DNA of 16,374 nucleotides from an uncultured Acholeplasmatales bacterium (GCA_937877075.1 CALEGD010000074.1:1-16374), one strand, 5' to 3'. Counted from the first letter of the stretch, positions 1 through 6,866 are shown. Notes: generated by a model from the letters alone, not told the origin. A program made the numbers and translations.

Positions 1-66
1 GTTGCTGCGGCTATTTCTACATGCTTTTTCAATGTTGAAAAAGCATGTAGAAATAGCCGCAGCAAC
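1..66. repeat. Perfect 32-bp inverted repeat (fold-back) at the window edge
   Basis: Bases 1-32 are the exact reverse complement of bases 35-66, with only TG (33-34) between the arms. The right arm encodes ordinary RNase J sequence (MLKKHVEIAAAT), which lines up with the B. subtilis RNase J1 segment I remember (M..AHAKLAAETGI). The left arm, read in the same frame, gives residues with no counterpart in the family. The simplest reading is that the left arm is a fold-back chimera or contig-end artefact and not genomic sequence. Confidence 0.95.
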
Positions 67-511
67 CGGTATTGACCCCAATAACTGTTTCATTCTTGAT
101 AACGGCGAAGTTCTTACCTTCTCTAATAACAAAGTAGCAGTAACTCATCGGGTTCATTCCGGAGATGTTTATATTGATTCTTATAATTTTGATATTGACA
201 ACAGTATTATCCGGGAAAGAAGAATTCTCTCCGACGACGGAATGCTTGCAGTGATTTTCTCTTCCCAAAAATACAAGCTAAACAAAGATCCCAATATCGT
301 CAGCCGCGGGTTTATTTATGTGAAGAATTCGGAAGAATTCATCGGTGATATCTCTGAAAAAGCTAAAAATATTTATAATGATTATTACAACAGAACTAAA
401 AGATTTCATCCTAATCATTTAATAAATATTATCAATAATGAGTTAACGGAATATATTTATGAAAAAACAGAAAAAAAACCTATGATAGTACCAATAATCA
501 TGAACTTTTAA
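32..511 (+). CDS. rnjA: Ribonuclease J, C-terminal part (5' end missing)
   Basis: C-terminal about 159 residues of RNase J, the 5'-to-3' exo/endoribonuclease of Firmicutes that degrades and matures RNA in the cytoplasm. The metallo-beta-lactamase and most of the beta-CASP domain would lie upstream, outside the window. Seen here: the linker region (GIDPNNCFILDNGEVL), the turn SGDVYIDS, the RERRILSDDGML segment, SRGFIYVKNSEE, and the family's characteristic end PMIVPIIMNF (compare PMILPIIMEV of B. subtilis RNase J1). The real gene must start upstream. The ATG at 32-34 is an internal methionine, and the in-frame codons before it come from the fold-back repeat and are probably not real. The gene ends TAA at 509-511 and is followed by a terminator. 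J1 rather than J2 is judged from the C-terminal match only. Confidence 0.9.
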   Translation: MLKKHVEIAAATGIDPNNCFILDNGEVLTFSNNKVAVTHRVHSGDVYIDSYNFDIDNSIIRERRILSDDGMLAVIFSSQKYKLNKDPNIVSRGFIYVKNSEEFIGDISEKAKNIYNDYYNRTKRFHPNHLINIINNELTEYIYEKTEKKPMIVPIIMNF

Positions 512-531
512 TTTTAAAATTAACACTAAAG

Positions 532-562
532 AAGCCGAATTTCGATGATGTTCGGCTTTTAT
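532..562 (+). terminator. Rho-independent terminator of rnjA
   Basis: An 8-bp stem AAGCCGAA (532-539) / TTCGGCTT (551-558) with an 11-nt loop is followed by TT and AT-rich sequence. It lies 20 bp after the rnjA stop codon, on the same strand. The U-tract is short. Confidence 0.7.
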
Positions 563-570
563 ATATCTTA

Positions 571-612
571 TCAAAAAAAGTCGGAAAATAAATCAAGTAT
601 TTATTCCGACTT
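571..612 (-). terminator. Rho-independent terminator of the gerE-exonuclease unit
   Basis: On the minus strand the arms AAGTCGGAA (612-604) and TTCCGACTT (586-578) form a 9-bp stem with a 17-nt AT-rich loop. The T-run at 579-573 follows. It lies about 40 bp beyond the exonuclease stop codon and faces the rnjA terminator. Confidence 0.75.
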
Positions 613-650
613 CTATGTGATGTAGAGATTTAAAATTCAGTTTTAAACCT

Positions 651-1505
651 TTAATTTTCCTTAAGAATGATATCTTTAAAGATACGATAGATTTCTCTTG
701 TCATTAAAGCATCTTCAAGTGCGTCATGCTGTTGAACTTCTTGTTTTTCTCCGCTCAATTTTTGGTAGGTGTTGAAAAGCCCTAAATCTGTTTTAGAATT
801 ATAATAGTTTTTAATGACTTGCATTAAATTTATATATCTATTCCTAATATCTAAGGGTTTAAGGTGATTTAGTTTGAACGACTGTTCTATGGTTAAAATA
901 TCATTTCTTCCCCAGGCTATTATCTTGACGTTATGGTCCATTATGCATCTTTCCAAAAGTTGATAAAACTCAATATAAGTGCAGGCCTGATCAAAGTCCT
1001 CTCTTGTTTTAGAAAGAAACTTAAGAGTTCTCTGATTAAGCGAATATTTTTTTACAGGCTTGACTAAAGAACGGTCTTCAAAAATTAAATTACCGTTCTC
1101 ATCTTCAAGAACCATTCCGTATTGAACAATTTCGGGAATGTGAACCATTGTTTGAAAATATGACGGAAGTGAGAATTCTAAATCGAGAAATAGTTTATTG
1201 TTGATCTTAGAAATTAATCGCTTTACACCTTTCCGAATGGTACTAATATTATAGTAAACCTTCTTCTCACGTCTGTCGCTTTCAACAATTTTATTAAAAT
1301 GTTCTACTTCAAAACAATGAAAATTCCCGTATTTCTTCTTTAAAACCGATACATTCACAAAAATATATGGTTTCCTAACAAAATAAGGTCCAAAATCACG
1401 GAATAGTTTCCTGGACATGTAAAGATAAAATATACGTTTATTTCCGAGGACTTTTACAACTCTATCTTTTGGATAAGTATTTAGTATTTTACCATAGATT
1501 TTCAT
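651..1505 (-). CDS. DEDDh 3'-5' exonuclease with N-terminal extension, KapD-like
   Basis: A 284-residue protein with an exonuclease (RNase T/DnaQ-type) fold in residues about 103-280. The metal-binding residues are visible: D108 and E110 in LFLDLEFSLP, D202 in WGRNDILTI, and H260/D265 in HDALEDA (the DEDDh signature H-x-A-x-x-D). The motif I context, with PEIVQYG following, is typical of the KapD/ERI-1-like branch and not of DNA polymerase III epsilon. Residues 1-100 are an extra basic, beta-rich segment that I do not recognise; it could be a nucleic-acid-binding domain (inference). The ATG at 1505 has an upstream AAAGGAA. The gene lies 17 nt downstream of gerE on the same strand, so the two are probably co-transcribed. 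In B. subtilis KapD is linked to sporulation, which makes the pairing meaningful. Substrate (RNA or DNA) is not decided by sequence. Confidence 0.75.
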   Translation of the reverse strand: MKIYGKILNTYPKDRVVKVLGNKRIFYLYMSRKLFRDFGPYFVRKPYIFVNVSVLKKKYGNFHCFEVEHFNKIVESDRREKKVYYNISTIRKGVKRLISKINNKLFLDLEFSLPSYFQTMVHIPEIVQYGMVLEDENGNLIFEDRSLVKPVKKYSLNQRTLKFLSKTREDFDQACTYIEFYQLLERCIMDHNVKIIAWGRNDILTIEQSFKLNHLKPLDIRNRYINLMQVIKNYYNSKTDLGLFNTYQKLSGEKQEVQQHDALEDALMTREIYRIFKDIILKEN

Positions 1506-1522
1506 GTTGTTCCTTTCAGATA

Positions 1523-1738
1523 CTATTTATCAAGTGATAATTCTTTAATCCGTATCAGTTCTAAAATTGCTTGGCTGCGACCCTTTACACCTAATTTTTG
1601 GATGACGTTTGATATATGGTTTCTAACTGTTTTCTCACTAATTCCTAATTTTTCTGAAATTTCTGTTGTATCATAATTAATGATTAGAAGATTAAATATT
1701 TCCCTCTCTCTGTTAGTTAGAAATTTTTGTGTATGCAT
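1523..1738 (-). CDS. gerE: GerE-type LuxR-family HTH regulator (late spore gene regulator)
   Basis: A 71-residue stand-alone LuxR/GerE DNA-binding domain with no receiver domain. The sequence LTNREREIF...EISEKLGISEKTVRNHIS...QKLGVKGRSQAILELIRIKEL follows B. subtilis GerE (74 residues) almost end to end, including ISEKTVRNHISN and QKLGVKGRSQA. GerE is the last mother-cell regulator in Bacillus, acting on coat genes with sigma-K. I place the start at the ATG 1736-1738 because AGGAGGG (1750-1744) lies 5 nt before it. A longer reading from GTG at 1795 overlaps the uvrC stop, has no ribosome-binding site and adds residues foreign to the family. The gene follows uvrC and precedes the exonuclease. 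GerE function is well supported by similarity and length; a generic LuxR-type regulator is the alternative. Confidence 0.85.
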   Translation of the reverse strand: MHTQKFLTNREREIFNLLIINYDTTEISEKLGISEKTVRNHISNVIQKLGVKGRSQAILELIRIKELSLDK

Positions 1739-1764
1739 GCTATCCCTCCTATAATTATCCATAA

Positions 1765-1792
1765 TATAATATGCATAGAAATTAAAGAGGGT
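1765..1792 (-). promoter_or_regulatory. Possible sigma-K-like promoter of gerE
   Basis: On the minus strand, AC (1792-1791), then 17 nt, then CATATTATA (1773-1765) fits the B. subtilis sigma-K pattern (AC ... CATANNNTA) as I remember it. Transcription starting near 1758 would give a leader of about 20 nt containing the strong ribosome-binding site. B. subtilis gerE is itself a sigma-K gene. The AT-rich context makes chance matches easy. Confidence 0.35.
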
Positions 1793-3528
1793 CACTGCAC
1801 AACTTTTATTATTTCATTTATTTGGTCTTCCGTAAATTTACTTTCTTTCAGTTTTTCTTTTAGATTATCCTGATTAGCTTCTTTAAGTAATGCTAAGATC
1901 CGCTTCTTTTTAACTTCTCCGATCCCTTTAATGCCATCCAATTTTGAAGTGAGCGCATTCTTTGAATGAACTAAATGATGGAAAGTAATGGCATAGCGAT
2001 GCACTTCATCTTGAAGGTTTTCAAGAAAGAAGAAGAGATTACTTTTTTTATTGATGTGAATTTCATTGCCATTAAAGTATAGATAAGAAGTTCTGTGCTT
2101 ATCGTCCTTTCCAAGACCGAGCACCGGAATTTGTAGTTCTAAATTATCCAAAGCTTTCAAAGCCGCAGAAACCTGCGGTGCTCCTCCGTCAACAATTATC
2201 AAATTAGGCAAGGGTTTTTCGTCTTGCTTTAGTCGTTTATATCTTCTGGTAATGACCTCAACCATAGTTTCATAGTCATTAGCTCCTTGATATCTAACTT
2301 TGTATTTGCGGTAATTTTTACGGACAGGGACACCATCAATATAATTGACCATTGCAGAAACGCTGTTTGTACCTTGAACATTGGAATTATCGAAGGCTTC
2401 AATAACATGAGGGGTATTGACATCTAATAACTCCCCCAATTCTATGACCGCTCCCAGCGTTCTTTCGTATTTTAGCTCTTCTTCTTTTACAAGTTGTTTC
2501 ATCTTTTCTTTGGCGTTTTCCGTCACCAGTTTAACAAACTCATTTTTCTGCCCAATTTTTGGAATTGTAATTCTATTTTTGAGGCTTACATCAAGAGGAG
2601 TAATATCAACACTCGGGATGATTATTTCATTGGGAATCGGGTTATTATTAACCAAATAAAATTGAGCTAAAAAATCAACAAACATCTCTTCCGGATCTCC
2701 CATAACTTCGAAGAGAAATCCGTTCCTTTCAACTGTTTTTCCGCTTCGGATATGGAATATCTGAATGCTAATCTTATTCTTTTCCGTAAGATAACCAAAA
2801 ACATCAATATCCTCGGCATTTAATTCCATTTTCTGCTTTTCGCTAATCTTTTCAAAATCTTCAATCAATTGACGATATTCAATCGCTTTTTCAAAATTCA
2901 AGGTTTCCGAAGCTTCATCCATTAAACGTTCTAATTTACGTTTTTGTTCTTTAATATTACCTTTTAGAAAACCATTTATCTCATCAATCATATCCTCATA
3001 TATTTTCGGATCTATATCAAAAATGCAAGGAGCAAGACATTGCCCGATATGATAATATAGACATTCCTTTTTGGGAAGGATCCGACATTTCCTTAGCGGA
3101 TAAATTCTGTTAATCAAGTCAACAACTTCCCGTGCGGCATTGCTATCGGGATATGGTCCGTAATACTTCCCTTTTTTTGATAGATCTCTGGTATAAAATA
3201 TTCGAGGGTATTTTTCATCGGTAATACAAATATATGGATATTTTTTATCATCCATCAATAAAATATTGTATTTGGGACGATGTTTTTTGATCAGATTCAT
3301 TTCTAAAATGAAGGCTTCAGTTTCTGTTGATGTTACAATATATTCAAAATCAGCAATATTAGATACCATCTTTGTTGTTTTCGCATCATGACTACCAGTG
3401 AAATAGGATTTCACGCGGTTAAAAAGGTTCTTCGCTTTGCCGACATAAATGATTTCCCGGTTCTGATTAAACATTTGGTAGCATCCGGGTTTTTTTGGTA
3501 GATTGGCTAGTTTTTCTTTAATATCCAT
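1792..3528 (-). CDS. uvrC: UvrABC system protein C (excinuclease subunit)
   Basis: A 578-residue UvrC that makes both incisions around a lesion held by UvrAB. Domains in order: GIY-YIG nuclease (about 12-95, with GCYQMF, IIYVGKAKNL and glutamate in ETEAFILE); a four-cysteine segment C148, C156, C164, C168, at the position reported to hold an Fe-S cluster in other UvrCs; a UVR helical hairpin binding UvrB (about 195-230); an RNase H-like nuclease (D380 in EAFDNSN, D447 in IIVDGG, H510 in EVHRYAI); and a C-terminal helix-hairpin-helix (DGIKGIGEVKKKRIL). It ATG-starts at 3528 with GGGGTG 5 nt upstream. It is about 15-30 residues shorter than usual: the second hairpin is degenerate, and HH replaces the usual HR after H510. 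It lies right behind the rbfA terminator with no room for a promoter, so its transcription source is unclear. Confidence 0.97.
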   Translation of the reverse strand: MDIKEKLANLPKKPGCYQMFNQNREIIYVGKAKNLFNRVKSYFTGSHDAKTTKMVSNIADFEYIVTSTETEAFILEMNLIKKHRPKYNILLMDDKKYPYICITDEKYPRIFYTRDLSKKGKYYGPYPDSNAAREVVDLINRIYPLRKCRILPKKECLYYHIGQCLAPCIFDIDPKIYEDMIDEINGFLKGNIKEQKRKLERLMDEASETLNFEKAIEYRQLIEDFEKISEKQKMELNAEDIDVFGYLTEKNKISIQIFHIRSGKTVERNGFLFEVMGDPEEMFVDFLAQFYLVNNNPIPNEIIIPSVDITPLDVSLKNRITIPKIGQKNEFVKLVTENAKEKMKQLVKEEELKYERTLGAVIELGELLDVNTPHVIEAFDNSNVQGTNSVSAMVNYIDGVPVRKNYRKYKVRYQGANDYETMVEVITRRYKRLKQDEKPLPNLIIVDGGAPQVSAALKALDNLELQIPVLGLGKDDKHRTSYLYFNGNEIHINKKSNLFFFLENLQDEVHRYAITFHHLVHSKNALTSKLDGIKGIGEVKKKRILALLKEANQDNLKEKLKESKFTEDQINEIIKVVQ

Positions 3529-3538
3529 ATTTCACCCC

Positions 3539-3564
3539 AAAAAAGCCATAATTATTATGGCTTT
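3539..3564 (-). terminator. Rho-independent terminator at the end of the infB operon
   Basis: On the minus strand, AAAGCCATA (3564-3556), a 5-nt loop and TATGGCTTT (3550-3542) form a 9-bp stem, followed by T residues down to 3539. The stem overlaps the rbfA stop codon (3565-3563). The uvrC ribosome-binding site begins immediately after the T-run. Confidence 0.75.
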
Positions 3565-3901
3565 ATGATTTTAGACCTTTTAAGATCTGTTCAATCTTTT
3601 CTCCGTATTCTAGCGAATCATCATATTTAAACCGCAGTTCAGGAACTTTTCTAATTTCCAGAGATTTACTTAAAGCAGTCCGAATGAAGCCTTTCGCATC
3701 CTGGAGATTTTTTGAGGTCATTTCTTTTTGTTCATCTGAGCCTCTGACGGTATAGTAAACAGTCGCAATTGACAAATCATTGGTCAGAGAAACCTTAGTA
3801 AAGGTTACATATTTTAGTCTGTCATCTTTAATATCCGCTAAAAGAATAGTTCCTAATTCCCTTTCAATAATTCTTTCTAATCTTTCCTGTTTATATCCCA
3901 T
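3563..3901 (-). CDS. rbfA: 30S ribosome-binding factor A
   Basis: A 112-residue RbfA, the KH-type protein that binds immature 30S subunits and assists 16S rRNA 5'-end maturation. Seen: the N-terminal GYKQERLERIIERELGTILL helix, DDRLKYVTFTKVSLTNDLSIATVYYTV, and the C-terminal helix pair ending KVPELRFKYDDSLEYGEKIEQIL, all family hallmarks at normal length. ATG at 3901 is preceded by AGGTG with 5-nt spacing, and this site overlaps the infB stop codon (3912-3910), so the two are translationally linked. It is the last gene of the rimP-to-rbfA operon. truB and ribF, which follow rbfA in Bacillus, are absent here. Confidence 0.97.
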   Translation of the reverse strand: MGYKQERLERIIERELGTILLADIKDDRLKYVTFTKVSLTNDLSIATVYYTVRGSDEQKEMTSKNLQDAKGFIRTALSKSLEIRKVPELRFKYDDSLEYGEKIEQILKGLKS

Positions 3902-3909
3902 AAAAACAC

Positions 3910-6294
3910 CTACTTTATTTTTTCCATTGTATAGGCTTCAATAATATCGCCTTCTTTAATATCATTGTAGTTTTCGATAGTTATACCGCATTCATATCCG
4001 GCTTTAACTTCACGAGCATCGTCTTTGAACCTCTTTAAAGAAGAAAGTTTTCCTTCATAAATAACAATTGAATCTCTGATTAAGCGTATGTCTGAATTTC
4101 TGACAATCGAGCCGTTTGTAACATAACTACCGGCAATGGTACCGATTTTTGAAGCTTTAAAAATAGTCCTAACTTCAGCTTGACCAAGAACTTTTTCTTC
4201 ATAAACCGGATCAAGCATACCTTTCATAGCCGACTCAAGATCTTCAAGTACTTTATAAATAATATTATAAGGTCGAATCTCAATATTCTTTTCCTTAGCA
4301 TAGTCAAGAACCATACCAGTCGGACGAACGTTAAAAGCAATAATAACTGAACTTGAAGCAACGGCAAGATTAACATCTGTTTCTGTAACTGTTCCGACAC
4401 TGGAACGGACTACATTAATCTTTACCCCTTCAACAGAAAGTTTTTCCAGAGAACCCTTAATGGCTTCTATAGATCCTTGTACATCACCTTTAATAATTAA
4501 ATTCAGTTCTTTATTTTCATCGCCCATTTGTTCAAATAGATTTGCTAAGGAAATTGGCTTACCGACACCCATTTCTTTATCAAAAGCTCTTTGAGCTCGC
4601 TCTTCCGAAACTAGGCGTGCAGTTTTTTCATCTTCAAAAACCATAAAACTATCACCTGCAAACGGTACTGTTTCTAATCCGGTGACTTCTACAGCTTTAG
4701 AAGGAGTAGCTACTTTTAGTTGAGCTCTAGTTTCATCGGTCATGGCTCTGATTTTTCCGTAGGTATTACCGACGACGATTGGATCTCCGACCTTAATGGT
4801 TCCATTCTTTACCAAAAGTGTCGCTACCGGTCCGCGTCCCTTATCTAATCTGGCTTCAATAACCGTTCCGACTCCCAAACGATTGGGATTGGCCCGAAGA
4901 TTTTCCATTTCAGAAGTTAGAATAACCATTTCTAGAAGTTCATCAACACCTTCGCCTTTTAAAGCGGAGATAGGAACATAAGTGGTTTTTCCACCCCATT
5001 CTTCCGGTATTAGATCAAGAGAACTTAATTCCTGTTTGATGCGATCCGGATTGGCATCCGGTTTATCCATTTTGTTGATTGCAACTACAATCGGAACCTT
5101 TGCCGACTTGGCATGATCGATGGCTTCTCTTGTCTGCGGCATAACACCGTCATCCGCAGCAACAACCAACACTACGATATCAGTTACATCGGCACCGCGA
5201 GCCCGCATTTCGGTAAAAGCGGCATGTCCCGGAGTATCGATAAATGTAATTAATTTTTCATCTTTTTTTACTTGATAAGCACCGATGTGTTGAGTAATTC
5301 CTCCGGCTTCACCGGCAACAACTTTGGAATTTCTGATTGTATCAAGTAGGGTGGTTTTCCCATGGTCGACGTGACCCATAATGGTTACAATCGGAGGTCT
5401 CGATTCCAAATTACTTTCGCTGTCTTCTATAATTAGTTCTTCGAATTTGGTAATGTCTTCAGTTACTTTATCTTTGATTTTATAATTATAATCTTCAGCA
5501 ATAACCTCAATAACATCCCGATCTAAGATTTGAGTCGCATTAACCATATATCCAAGCATTATCAGTTTGCGAACGACTTCACCGACCGGTGCATTTACCC
5601 CATCTGCAACTTGGGCCACAGTCATTCCCGGAGTAAAAATCAGAACATTTTCATCTGCTTTATCATACCTACCGTAATTTGACTGGCGATTACCCTTAAA
5701 ACTTTGTTTTTTCTTTACATTTTTTAAACGTGTATAAACCTTAACCTCAGTCTCATAATCATTATACTTATCGTCATAAACATGTCTTAGTTCTATTTCC
5801 GGAACGTCCGTTTGACTTTTAGATTGTTTACTCTTACTTACTTGTTTTTCTTTCGGAGATTCAGGTTTTTTGGACTTGACTGGTTTTTTGTCAGTCTTAT
5901 CTTCCTTTGGTACCGGTTTAACTTGTTTTTTAGCCGGTATCTCGGGTTTCTTTTCCGATTTTTTAGTTTCTATCTTCTTATCGGGTTTAGCTGCCGGTTC
6001 TTTCTTTTCTACTTTTGATTCGGCAGCCGGTTTTTTCTTCTCTACTTTTGATTCTGATTTTTTGGCAGCCAGTTCTTTCTTCTCTACTTTTGATTCGGCA
6101 GCCGGTCTAGCTTTTGGAGCCGCCTTTTTAGCCTTAGGAGCTTTAATATCAACTTTATATACCTTACTCAGTTTTTTAATGACATCCTGAGGAATATCGG
6201 TCTCCAAATTCGCTGCAATACCGACATTATCCAGTTTTGTCAAAAGTTCTTCTTCCGGAACTTTTAATATCTCCAATATTTCTTTAACTTTCAT
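3910..6294 (-). CDS. infB: Translation initiation factor IF-2
   Basis: A 794-residue IF-2, the GTPase that brings fMet-tRNA to the 30S subunit and promotes subunit joining. Order of parts: IF2-N domain (about 1-50), a lysine/alanine/proline-rich low-complexity linker (about 52-165) with internal repeats, a second IF2-N-like module (about 217-275), then the G domain with GHVDHGKTT (307-315), GGITQHIGA (G2), DTPGH (354-358), NKMD (407-410) and SALKG (443-447), followed by the beta-barrel and C-terminal tRNA-binding domains. I choose ATG 6294-6292 because GGAGGTG (6307-6301) lies 6 nt upstream. An ATG at 6309 lies inside that site and would add five odd residues. The start overlaps the ylxQ stop by 11 bp, indicating coupling. 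Confidence 0.97.
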   Translation of the reverse strand: MKVKEILEILKVPEEELLTKLDNVGIAANLETDIPQDVIKKLSKVYKVDIKAPKAKKAAPKARPAAESKVEKKELAAKKSESKVEKKKPAAESKVEKKEPAAKPDKKIETKKSEKKPEIPAKKQVKPVPKEDKTDKKPVKSKKPESPKEKQVSKSKQSKSQTDVPEIELRHVYDDKYNDYETEVKVYTRLKNVKKKQSFKGNRQSNYGRYDKADENVLIFTPGMTVAQVADGVNAPVGEVVRKLIMLGYMVNATQILDRDVIEVIAEDYNYKIKDKVTEDITKFEELIIEDSESNLESRPPIVTIMGHVDHGKTTLLDTIRNSKVVAGEAGGITQHIGAYQVKKDEKLITFIDTPGHAAFTEMRARGADVTDIVVLVVAADDGVMPQTREAIDHAKSAKVPIVVAINKMDKPDANPDRIKQELSSLDLIPEEWGGKTTYVPISALKGEGVDELLEMVILTSEMENLRANPNRLGVGTVIEARLDKGRGPVATLLVKNGTIKVGDPIVVGNTYGKIRAMTDETRAQLKVATPSKAVEVTGLETVPFAGDSFMVFEDEKTARLVSEERAQRAFDKEMGVGKPISLANLFEQMGDENKELNLIIKGDVQGSIEAIKGSLEKLSVEGVKINVVRSSVGTVTETDVNLAVASSSVIIAFNVRPTGMVLDYAKEKNIEIRPYNIIYKVLEDLESAMKGMLDPVYEEKVLGQAEVRTIFKASKIGTIAGSYVTNGSIVRNSDIRLIRDSIVIYEGKLSSLKRFKDDAREVKAGYECGITIENYNDIKEGDIIEAYTMEKIK
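5991..6105 (-). repeat. Imperfect tandem repeats in the IF-2 linker
   Basis: Three copies of a roughly 30-bp unit share the 14-bp core TCTACTTTTGATTC (plus strand, 6008-6021, 6041-6054, 6083-6096). They encode the repeated peptide ESKVEKK with AA/PAA spacers in the infB linker. It looks like slippage-type expansion in a disordered region. Confidence 0.8.
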
Positions 6295-6610
6295 GCATGG
6301 CACCTCCATTTAAGTTTCTCTTAAGGGCTTCAAAAAATCCTTTGTCTATTAAACCTAGTATCTTAATCATCGGCTTACCGATGGCATGAGACAGTTCGTC
6401 ACATGTATAATCTAGATTTAGTGGGGTTTCATAAAAATACCCTTTTCTTGAAAATTTATCAATGGTCTTGGGGGAAGCATCTTTTGCTACCAGGACCAAT
6501 TGTAGTTTTTTTTTCTTTAACAATCTCAGCACTTGATCTTCTCCAGTTGCTAACTTTCCTGCTTTAAAAGCAAGGCCGATAATATTTAACCCTTTATTCA
6601 AGAGAATCAC
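6284..6610 (-). CDS. ylxQ: L7Ae/L30e-family RNA-binding protein YlxQ
   Basis: A protein of up to 108 residues of the ribosomal L7Ae/L30e/Gadd45 family. YlxQ of Firmicutes sits in the nusA-infB operon and is thought to bind kink-turn RNA. Seen: LNIIGLAFKAGKLATGEDQVL, LVLVAKDASPKTIDKF, DELSHAIGKPMIKILGLIDKGF, the typical core. The start is uncertain: GTG at 6610 (used here) or TTG at 6601. Neither has a strong ribosome-binding site. A hairpin (CGAGCTT ... AAGCTCG, 6611-6630) lies immediately before the GTG within the end of rnpM. The gene overlaps the rnpM stop by 17 bp, so initiation probably depends on translation of rnpM. Cellular role in this organism is inferred from position and family only. 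Confidence 0.88.
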   Translation of the reverse strand: MILLNKGLNIIGLAFKAGKLATGEDQVLRLLKKKKLQLVLVAKDASPKTIDKFSRKGYFYETPLNLDYTCDELSHAIGKPMIKILGLIDKGFFEALKRNLNGGAMHES

Positions 6611-6866
6611 CGAGCTTTTCTAAAAGCTCGTCATATACCTCATCAGGAACTGCCGCATCCAAATGTCTATCCAGTATCCTTTTCTGCTTTGCTTTATTTA
6701 TAGCTGTTTTTGACTTAGACAAATAAGCTCCGCGACCGCGGGCTTTACCGGTTAGATCAACCAAAATCTTTCCTTCATTTGTCCTAACAACCCGAAACAT
6801 TTCTCCTTTTGGATAATGCTCATTGGTTGCGACACATTTTCTTAATGGAACTTTTTTTCCCTTCAT
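6594..6866 (-). CDS. rnpM: RNase P modulator RnpM (YlxR)
   Basis: A 90-residue YlxR/DUF448 protein. The family signature is clear: VPLRKCVATNEHYPKGEMFRVVR, then GKILVDLTGKARGRGAYLSK, with the basic RGRGAYL loop used to bind RNA. The B. subtilis member binds the RNase P RNA and lowers its activity; transferring that role here is inference from family and operon position. ATG at 6866 is preceded by AGAGGG (6878-6873), which lies before the nusA stop; the gap to nusA is 3 bp. Length is normal to slightly short. Confidence 0.93.
   Translation of the reverse strand: MKGKKVPLRKCVATNEHYPKGEMFRVVRTNEGKILVDLTGKARGRGAYLSKSKTAINKAKQKRILDRHLDAAVPDEVYDELLEKLGDSLE

Noticed and set aside
2..31. In-frame start codon and ten extra N-terminal residues for the RNase J fragment
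   Set aside because: These codons are the fold-back copy of the following sequence and have no counterpart in RNase J; the true 5' end is missing.
1739..1795. GTG start at 1795 giving a 90-residue GerE
   Set aside because: No ribosome-binding site, residues foreign to the family, and a strong AGGAGGG lies at the right distance from the ATG at 1738.
5991..6105. Repeats in infB considered as a CRISPR-like array
   Set aside because: Only three imperfect units without true spacers, in frame and encoding the IF-2 linker.
5812..6190. Two plus-strand reading frames opposite the IF-2 linker, rich in Phe/Ser/Leu
   Set aside because: They are the antisense of the low-complexity lysine/alanine-rich repeats and have no ribosome-binding site or family resemblance.
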